Assembly: GCA_019925795.1 (NCBI GenBank)
Contig: CM034304.1
Location: 558,001-622,000 of the forward strand
DNA length: 64,000 bases
Source: Dendrobium chrysotoxum
Lineage: Eukaryota > Streptophyta > Magnoliopsida > Asparagales > Orchidaceae
Direction: 5' to 3'
Part shown: positions 56,668 to 64,000 of the stretch, piece by piece
Layout: each line of letters begins with the position of its first letter
Numbering within the stretch: position 1 is the stretch's first letter
Position numbers and translations under genes: made by a program
The notes under the pieces: model-generated
Databases searched by the model: none
The model's input: the letters and a program-made list of their open reading frames with translations, nothing else
Told to the model about the DNA's origin: nothing

Positions 56668-57205
56668 TAGGCCATTTGTTAAACACTTATCTAACACCTA
56701 AACATCCTTGAATATATTGATTGATTCAGCATCCACAATCTTCCATCTAACAATGGGAGCAAGAGCTTTAGCACCATTCAAAATAATCTTCCATGAACTA
56801 GACGAGCCATTCTTCAAATCAGAATTCCAAGTCCAAGATCCATATATAACTTCTAGAATCCTATATAACAGCGAGTCCATCTCATTGAGGAAATTCTAGG
56901 CCAATTTCGCCCTTAAAGGCCCCACTTTGCTAACACAAGAATGAAGCCCACGTCCACCCATCTTAACTGGCTTACACAGCACGTCCCAGCTCACATAATG
57001 AAGGCCATTCTTCCCATCCTGCTTATGCCAAATAAAATTTTTACACATCTTGTCAATTTCAAAAAGAACTCCCTTAGGAATAAGAGAGTGAGTACATTAA
57101 AAAATTGGAAATAAGAGGATAACAGATTTAAGAAGAATAAATCTTCTAGCTAAGGAAATAAATTTATTCCCCCAAGTATTACGTTTCCCCATAGAATTAA
57201 TTATA
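56668..57205 (-). pseudogene. LINE ORF2 middle: RT thumb region
   Basis: On minus from about 57200: KRNTWGNKFISLARRFILLKSV, the typical block after the RT palm in plant LINEs. CKNFIWH and MGGRGLHSCVSK follow, then a region ending with WKIVDAESINIFKDV near 56700. It is in register with 45652 across element B. Stops near 57090 and 56895 break it. The upstream neighbour in the protein (RT core) is missing. Confidence 0.85.
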
Positions 57206-57221
57206 CATAATTTGATTTGTG

Positions 57222-58164
57222 ATCAAATATGCATAATTTAATATTCTGATCGTCTTGGACGATCTGTATATCGTACTGGATGATTTGTGCAAAATTTGTA
57301 CTGATCGTCCTAGACTATCCTGGGATCATCCAGGACTATCAGGTCAAATTCTGCACATCATCTTGGATGATTCTGTAATTATCCTGGATGATCTTTAGCA
57401 GCAGAATTGAGTTTTTAGGATTTTTTGAAGCCGTCTTTTAGAGCACATCATCCTGGACGATCTTTGTCGCTAGAATTGATTTGGAAGGGTTTTTGGATCT
57501 CTCTATTTAAGCTTTCTCAAGGCACTTGATAGGTGTCTTTGGCAACCATTGAGGCTTCATTTCTTCTGGAGAAAACTTGAAGAGAGAGCTTGAAAGGGAG
57601 AGAGGACAGGGTGGAGTTTGAGAGGGAGAAGAGCCTTGGAAGGGGGATTTTAGAGGGAGTGTGAGGGGGTTCATATGATTTCTCCGGCAAGCTTGCACCT
57701 AAGTACCATCAAATTTAAGGGTCATCTCGAGGGAAGTTTTGGGAAGAAGAAGATCTCTTTGGTGTTAAAGGACCCATCTACTCCGCCTCACCGGGGAAGG
57801 TGAAAGTGATTTTGTAAGGGCTTCTCCGTCTAGCTGTGGGGGCTAAAGGAGAGTCACTAAAGGTTTAGTGCAATACTCGGAGTGTTCCTCCAGGGAGTGG
57901 ACGTAGGTCAGGTTGGACCGAACCACTATAAATCTAGTGTGTTCTTTCTAATTATTTTTTGCATTTTATTTTACTGCGATTAATTGCTTGGGTGAAATCT
58001 GTAATTGATCTTTTTATTATTGATTTAATTCATTTCCGCTGCAAGATATAAAAAGATTTTTCTTTTTGTTTAAATTTTTTTTAAATATCCAATTCACCCC
58101 CCCCCCCCGCTTGGTTAGCATCGAGACTAGTTCTTTATGGTTTAACACCCCTCACAAACTTTCA
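57222..58164 (+). repeat. 5' LTR of element C, 5'-truncated
   Basis: Matches 61188-62147 and lacks about the first 540 bp of the LTR. The match starts near ATCAAATATGCATAATTT. The loss was shared with the adjoining LINE RT core. Three palindrome doublets are retained, with centres 57256/57277, 57311/57332 and 57364/57385, all 21 bp apart. A TATA-like CTCTATTTAAGC lies at 57501-57512. Confidence 0.88.
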
Positions 58165-58166
58165 AG

Positions 58167-58178
58167 TGGTATCAGAGC
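58167..58178 (+). other. Primer-binding site of element C
   Basis: Perfect TGGTATCAGAGC, two bases after the LTR. Confidence 0.93.
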
Positions 58179-58223
58179 GGGATTCATAAAATTAAGTTTT
58201 GGAAAACTTTTGAATTTTGATCC

Positions 58224-59261
58224 ATGGCTAATTTTGGAAATCGTAATATTGCGGAAGGATATTCAATCACCCAACCACCTTTATTTGAAAATATTACTTT
58301 TAATTTTTAGAAAATTCGTATGTCTACTTTCTTGAAATTAATAGATTATCGCATATAGCATATGATTCAAACTGGTTATTCTGTACCATCACGTATTATA
58401 GATGAAATTAAAATTGATATTCCTTTTTCTGAATGGAGTAGAACATAACAAATTAATGCTCAATTGAATGCTAAATATTTGAATTATTTTTTTCGTGCTT
58501 TGAATTCTAATGATTATATATTAGTATCCGTATGTACTACTGATAAAAAAAATTGGGATAAATTATGCAGTACATATGAAGGTACTTGTAAAATCGAGCA
58601 ATCTAGATTAAATATTTTAATGCATGATTATGAATTTTTTAGCATGAAATCTTATGAGATGATATTAGATATGTATACTAGGTTTACTCAAATTGTGACA
58701 TCATTACATGCATTAGGAAAAGAACTTTCAAACTTTAAAAAAATCAATAAAATCCTATATTCTCTACATGATAAATTTGATGCCAAAGTCATTGCAATTT
58801 CTGAATCTAAAAATTTGAATAAATATTCTATTGATAATCTGATTGGCTCACTCATTGCCTACGAGTAAGATTTGGGTCAAAAGCTTTTGGATGCAGGTGA
58901 AACTATAGTACTGAAAATTGAAAATATGGATGAAAGTGACTCAGAAGATGATGAAAGTAAGAAGTTAGCATCAATAATAAATAATTAAAAAAGTTTACTA
59001 AAGCACAAGCATTAACATCAATAAAAGTGGAACAAAGGTAAAAAAGGTAAGAATGTTAAGATTTCTTCTGATGTTATTTGCTTTGGATGTAGGAAATCTG
59101 GACATATGAAAAATCAGTGCCCGAACTTAAAAACCCTTCCTAAAAAGGAAAAGGGCAAAGCCAAGCAAATTGTAATAAGGGTAAATAATGCAAAGCAAAA
59201 AATCTCCTGGGCAGACCTAACTTCTGAATCATCAGACCATGAGCGAGATGATGTGAATTAA
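58224..59261 (+). pseudogene. gag: Gag of element C
   Basis: ATG at 58224 (MANFGNRN) and TAA at 59259-59261. The capsid region contains LNAKYLNYFF, SRLNILMHDYE and TRFTQIVTSLHALGKEL. A complete zinc knuckle CFGCRKSGHMKNQC lies near 59080-59121. The family coiled coil after the knuckle is absent, and the protein ends soon after an ISWADLTSES-like segment. Stops within the frame include TAG in place of the conserved Trp (near 58309), TAG near 58356 and TAA near 58866. The last two thirds are otherwise open. Confidence 0.85.
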
Positions 59262-60627
59262 TATTTTGCTTGTGTGTTTGTGTTTTTGTTTTTATTTTTT
59301 GCTGTTGTTATTTTTATTCGTTGTATTTTTATTTATTTTAGGTGTTATTTTTATGTTTTATTTTTCTTATTATTTTTTTAATTATTTTTCTTTTAAAAAT
59401 TTTAAATTAATATCTCTGGTGTTTGTGTAGTTTCTCTGATCAGCACACACATATCACCTTTTGTTTTATTTATATTTTAGAAAATCAAAATTATTTTTTA
59501 AATATCCTATTTTCTAAAAATGGAAAATTTACCTTCTATTTTTTTTGAAAATTCTATATAAGTTGTGGTTGATTTCTCTTAAATCATGCAAAGGAAGGAA
59601 ACTCATGATTTTGTCTCTCTATCTCATTTCTTTATATAAGGCTATTTTACTTTTGATTCAAAATCTATTTCATATTATAAATTAGTTTTTGAAATTGAAT
59701 CTTTTTCATCTCCCTACATTTTATCTCTCTTATAGGGATCTTTTGCATGTTAATGAACATACTTCAAAGATTATCTTAATCAGGTTATTTGTCTTTATCA
59801 TAAGAGTAGGGTTTGATGATTTTAAAGATTTAGAAAGGAGGCAAATTATAAAAATCAAAAGAGGCACAAAATGAGGCCAAAGCTAAAAAGATGTGCAATG
59901 TCGCCAAATTGAAATGATACACAAAGTGTATCAAAAATTAAAAGATGCGCAAAGAGCATCAAAATAAAAAGAGACACAAAAGGAGCCCACAAAAAGTTAG
60001 CTTCCCTTCTTGTAAATCTCTAAAGTTTAGAAAACCCATGTCTTTTTGATAAATTCGTTACTTGAGTTTAAAAATTATGATTTATGATTCATTACTTTGC
60101 ATTAATCTTCTATTAGATAAATTTTATGAAATGAGTTTTGAAAAAAAAAAAATGTTTCCTTATCTAATTTATTTCTTGATTTAGATATTGGCTTAACAAG
60201 TTTTTTAGCCTTTTTAAAACCTGAGCTTGAATTAACAATTTCTCAATTTCTAAACTTTCTAGGTTATTAGTAGTCAATACATACCTTACTAAATTTTGAA
60301 TAAAATCACTAGGTAACTTTCTCATTACAAGAAAATTCATAATATTTCAAAATATTTTTCATAATTTTTTTTAACCAGATCAGGGACTGTGTTCAATTTT
60401 TAGTCTATTTTTTCTATTTTATTTTTCTATGCTCCTCTTCTTTTTGATAATGTCAAAGGGGGAGAACGTAATGTTGTATTTGTGAAGTTTATTTTTATTT
60501 ATTATATTTTTGTATTTTTTTTAAATAAAAAAATGCTTCTCCCTATTTTAAAAAATCTTTTCTTTGTGTGGGGGAGATTAGGAGAAAATATTTTTTATTT
60601 GCAAATTCAACCAGTAATATTTGCTAT
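59262..60627 (+). other. Non-coding internal region of element C
   Basis: AT-rich, with no pol and no third ORF. It contains the inverted-repeat array (59856-59988) and repeated purine tracts near 60450, 60570 and 60632. Confidence 0.75.
59856..59988 (+). repeat. Array of five short inverted repeats (element C)
   Basis: In order: GGCACAAAATGAGGCC, GATGTGCAATGTCGCC, GATACACAAAGTGTATC, GATGCGCAAAGAGCATC and GACACAAAAGGAGCCC. These are the same positions as units 2-6 of element B. The fourth keeps its stem with different bases (GATGC with GCATC here, GATGC with GCGTC in B). Confidence 0.85.
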
Positions 60628-60631
60628 CATC

Positions 60632-60645
60632 AAAAAGGGGGAGAT
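60632..60645 (+). other. Polypurine tract of element C
   Basis: AAAAAGGGGGAGAT directly before the 3' LTR, identical to that of element B. Confidence 0.88.
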
Positions 60646-62147
60646 TGTTACGACTCGGGCTCATGAGTTCTTGTTTTGATAATAATGAACATTATGGCTC
60701 ACATCTCCTAGTATTTTCAATGTATATTTATTTGTTTGTATACTAACTTTTTAGGAATAGCATGCACCTTCCAACAAAGTTTCAAGGTTCAAGAATGGGT
60801 GGAATAAATTTTGATGTGATGATATTTGTAATATCTCTTGATGTACTTTTTGTTTTCTTAAGTCAAGTCCTGTAAGAGTGTATGCTTGCTTGTGACCATG
60901 TACACACATACTCAGGGGGAGTGAGATCTAGTCAAAACCAGAAGTTCAACTTATGAACAAATCGTACTGGAAGATCACAGAATCATCCTAGATGATCTGT
61001 TTATTGAACTAATCATCCTGGACGATATTTATATCATCCTGGATGATCCATTATCACTAAACCATAGTCGCCATGATAATTTAGGCAAGGATTCAAGATT
61101 CAAATTTTGTTATAATCATCCTGGATGATCTAGATCATCCTGGACAATCTATGATAATGTTGTCTAAATTAATGCTGTGATTATTCAATCAAATATGCAT
61201 AATTTAATATTCTGATCGTCTTGGACGATCTATATATTGTACAGGATGATTTGTGCAAAATTTGTGCTGATCATCCTGGACTATCCTGGAATCATCCAGG
61301 ACTATCAGGTCAAATTCTACACATCATCCTGAATGATCCTGTGATCATCCTGGACGATCTTTGGCGACAGAATTGAATTTTTAGGATTTTTTGAAGCCGT
61401 CTTTTGGAGCACATCATCCTGGACGATCCTGTGATCGTCCTGGATGATCTTTGCCGCCAGAACTAATTTGGAAGGGTTTTTGGAGCTCTCTATTTAAGCT
61501 TTCTCAAGGCACTTATTAGGTGTCTTTGGCAGCCATTGAATCTTCGTTTCTTCTGGAGAAAACTTGAAGAGAGAGCTTGAAAGGGAGAGAGGAAAGGGTG
61601 GAGTTTGAGAGGGAGAAGAGCCTTGGAAGGGGGATTTTTTAGGGAATGTGAGGGGGTTCTCACGGTTTCTCTGGCAAGCTTGCACCTAAGTACCATCGGA
61701 TTCAAGGGTCATCTCGAGGAAGTTTTGGGAAGAAGAAGATCTCTTTGGTGTCAAAGGACCCTACTACTCCGCCGCACCGGGGAAGGTGGAAGTGATTTTG
61801 TAAGGGCTTCTCCGCATAGCTGTGGGGGCTAAAGGAGAGTCACTAAAGGTTTAGTGCAATACTCAGAGGGTACCTCCGGGGAGTGGACGTAGGTCAGATT
61901 GGACCGAACCACTATAAATCTGGTGTGTTCTTTTTGATTATTTTCCGTATTTTATTTTACTGCGATTAACTGATTGGGTGAAATCTGTGATTGATCTTTT
62001 TATTATTGATTTAATTCATTTCCACTGCAAGATATGAAAAGATTTTTCTTTTTGTTTAATGAAGTTTTTAAATATCCAATTCACCCCCCCATCTTGGTTA
62101 GCCTCGGGACTAGTTCTTTAAGGTTTAACACCCCTCACAAACTTTCA
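60646..62147 (+). repeat. 3' LTR of element C
   Basis: 1502 bp from TGTTACGACTCGGGC to CACAAACTTTCA. Palindromes span 60961-61452, with doublet centres 60968/60989 and 61019/61040 (21 bp) and 61122/61141 (19 bp). A TATA-like CTCTATTTAAGC lies near 61489. CATCC at 62148-62152 would be the target duplication, but the left partner was lost. Confidence 0.92.
61489..61500 (+). promoter_or_regulatory. Probable LTR promoter TATA box (element C)
   Basis: CTCTATTTAAGC lies downstream of the palindromes and is conserved at 57501-57512 in the 5' LTR. It is placed where a TATA box for RNA polymerase II would be expected in U3. This is an inference from sequence only. Confidence 0.5.
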
Positions 62148-63418
62148 CATCCATCCAACACACAATCTCTATCTCGCCACTTATTGTTAAAGAAATTCAA
62201 AAAAATTCCTTCAATCAGTTTTTGGTCTTCAACTACCACTCCATTTTCATCTTTAATCTTATAAATCCAGTTTGAATTCCTTCTAGCACTTGCAAAAGAG
62301 TGAAAAAACTTAGAATTAGTATCCACATCCACCATCCATTTGACCTTAGCCTGTTGTCTCCACCAAGTGTTCAAATGAGCAAGGATACTATTAAGTTCAT
62401 TCACCTTTGATCTAAGAATCAAAATCTTCTCATTCGAGAGCCCTCTTCCATTTGCTTCCTCCATATGTAACTCTAGGATTTCCTTTTTAAGACAATCCTT
62501 CAATTGAGTAAGGTCTTTAAGCTTAGCTTTACTCCAATATCATAAAGCTTTCAAGGACCTTTTAAACATGATGTTAAGAATTTTAGAATAACTCCCAACA
62601 GCTCTTTTATTCCAAGCATTAATTACAATAATAGATGAAGCATAATAAGAGGTCCAAATATCTTTAAATCTTATAACCCTATTAACCTTCGGATTATGAT
62701 TCAACAGATTTAACATAATAGGGAAATGATCTGAAGCAACCCTTGCAAGATGATGCACCACCATCAAATGGGGGGGGGGGGGGGGGGGAATTAACCATAG
62801 ATGAGTTCAAAAAACACCTATCCAATCTCTCCAATATCAGAGCTCCACCAACCTTATTATTGCGCCAAGTGAATCTAGGCCCAGTATATCCAACTTCATG
62901 ATAATCATTATTTATTAAAAAGACCTTCATCTACTTAGGTCCTGGGGAAAAAAATAAATCTTTTCCCTCCCCTTTTATCACCTTTGGATAATAAATAATT
63001 AAAATCCCCACCCACCACCGTTGGAATGTCTTTGGAAGATTACAGCTCAATTTTATTCCAAAGCTCCCTTCTTTTATAAACATCTTTGTTCCCATAAACA
63101 GTAAAGATCCTTCAAACTCCTTTATTATGAATATCTAACTCACCAATAACACATTGAAAAGAAGATTCCAAGATAGAAAATGAAGCCAAATTAGACTTTC
63201 ATAACATAAGTATACCTCTACACAACCCATCAGAAGGAAAATGAAAAAAATCCCAATCCACACCAATTAGGAAATTAACTTCCTATCAATAGAAGTTAAC
63301 TTAGTCTCCAGCAACCCAACAAAAAAAACAACATACTCCTTCACAAATTCCTTAAGATATAAAGAAGCTTGACATTTTCTAGCTCCTCTATAATTCCAAA
63401 AGGCAATAGATGTCATTA
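62148..63418 (-). pseudogene. LINE ORF2 N-terminus: endonuclease and linker
   Basis: Starts near 63418 with MTSIAFWNYRGA, where the family has WNxRG. A GLLETKLTS block follows near 63330, then a divergent middle. GYTGPRFTWRN at about 62885 and LERLDRCF near 62830 follow, then ASDHFPIML near 62735: the ordered blocks of an AP-type endonuclease. A linker helix region with WWRQQAKVKWMVDVDTNSKFFH lies at about 62370-62290. The frame shifts at a 19-base G run (62770-62788 on plus). It stops at element C before the RT core. Confidence 0.87.
62770..62788. repeat. Homopolymer run of 19 G
   Basis: It falls in the endonuclease frame and reads as a proline run on minus. The frames on either side differ, so the run marks a frameshift. 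Its length could be affected by sequencing error. Confidence 0.95.
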
Positions 63419-63424
63419 ATAATT

Positions 63425-64000
63425 TGAAGGGGAAGAATCCTCCAGTCCATCTCTATTCCCCACATCCATTTTCTTATTTCTAGGAATCGACTTAATAGGA
63501 CCTAGTCCTTTAAGTTCTTTAGCAAGCTTCCTTTTAACATATGAAGAATCACCATAAAAAAACCACTTCCAGCCGATTCCAACTGGGTTTTGGCAATCAA
63601 TCCAACCTTAGGAGAACCCACATCCCCCATCCCACCACCACCAGCTTTACCAACCACAGCCTCATCCTCATTCCCAATATTAAGATCTGGACCTACCTCC
63701 TAGCTGACCCCATTAAGCACATTACACTTGTAAACATTAGGAATAAGAGGAGATGAATTAGAACTACAAATCTTACCAAACTCCAAAACCTTAGCATTAT
63801 GGGTAGACGAGACCGCCATATTTTGCCTTACACCATCTTCATCAACTGAAACTTTTGTTGGAGACGAAGCTTTGAAAATTGAATCACCTCTACCAATCTG
63901 TACTGTAGCAGTCACCTCACTAGGACCAGTACCCAAACTGCCTTTACCTCCAACATGCCCTAACAAACCCTTCGTAATCTGATTCACCCCAATATTCCTG
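63425..64000 (-). pseudogene. LINE ORF1 C-terminal part
   Basis: A minus-strand low-complexity reading in two frames (63987-63700 and about 63700-63425), rich in Gly, Ser, Val and Lys with no clear domain. It is followed closely by the endonuclease ORF. Position suggests the end of ORF1, the RNA-binding protein of plant L1 elements, whose zinc knuckle would be left of this part in the protein and outside the window. Confidence 0.6.

Larger units (their letters stand above)
57222..62147 (+). mobile_element. Gag-only, non-autonomous Sirevirus-type element C
   Basis: Truncated 5' LTR, intact primer site, a gag of about 345 codons, 1.4 kb of non-coding DNA with the inverted-repeat array and purine tracts, and a complete 3' LTR. 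No protease, integrase, RT or RNase H is present, and gag ends with a proper stop after its zinc knuckle. The internal region is short and well organised, so the missing pol looks like the element's normal form rather than a recent deletion. Mobility would need enzymes from a relative. Confidence 0.85.
44340..64000 (-). mobile_element. L1-type plant LINE, split by Sireviruses B and C
   Basis: One LINE on minus in three pieces: 62148-64000 (ORF1 end, endonuclease, linker), 56668-about 57200 (RT thumb region) and 44340-45652 (zinc region, RNase H, 3' end). The pieces line up in protein order once elements B and C are removed, except that the RT core is missing, lost together with the 5' start of element C. 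The 5' end is outside the window. The 3' edge near 44340 is placed where coding traces end and an A/T-rich run follows. Confidence 0.88.

Overview
This is a transposon-dominated stretch of a flowering-plant nuclear genome. It is AT-rich and holds Ty1/copia (Sirevirus-type) and Ty3/gypsy chromovirus LTR elements, L1-type and RTE-type LINEs, hAT-like and Tourist-like DNA elements, and Cassandra-type LTRs carrying 5S rRNA sequence. The species cannot be told from the sequence. Almost every reading frame is broken by stops or frameshifts, so this is old nested repeat DNA. The only sign of a host gene is one possible first exon (42663-42741, minus), plus an unidentified reading frame split by a hAT insertion.

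Layout. 1-8342: Sirevirus A (minus), 3' part cut by the window edge. 8343-12202: broken Sirevirus D (plus), interrupted by LTR E (12203-12775, minus), which runs into a 500-base gap. 13276-18640: mostly unassigned, with a gypsy integrase trace, a 65-bp triplicate, a GA tract and hAT-like element 1. 18648-22694: hAT-like element 2 containing a complete but decayed RTE LINE, which itself contains a 101-bp RTE tail. 23175-26060: four Cassandra-type LTRs in a row, one split by an RTE LINE with a 339-codon open frame. 27114-27702: MITE-like element. 27911-33431: chromovirus F. 33700-34070: gypsy integrase tail. 34155-39030: about 1.4-kb tandem repeat interrupted by deleted chromovirus H. 39880-41110: gypsy integrase relic (minus). 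41286-42287: Tourist-like element with a GC-rich insert. 42852-43557: GC-rich hAT-like element. 44340-64000: L1-type LINE (minus), split by complete Sirevirus B (45653-56667, with target duplication TAGGC) and by gag-only Sirevirus C (about 57222-62147).

The most interesting signals lie in the non-coding parts of the Sireviruses. LTRs and post-pol DNA carry many copies of the 15-bp palindrome ATCGTCCNGGACGAT, usually in doublets whose centres are exactly 21 bp apart (20 of 25 intervals measured by hand). Elements A, B and C also share, downstream of their coding regions, a 130-165 bp array of five or six short inverted repeats in the same order. Element C keeps gag, LTRs, palindromes and this array but has no pol, which suggests a non-autonomous element that depends on relatives such as B.
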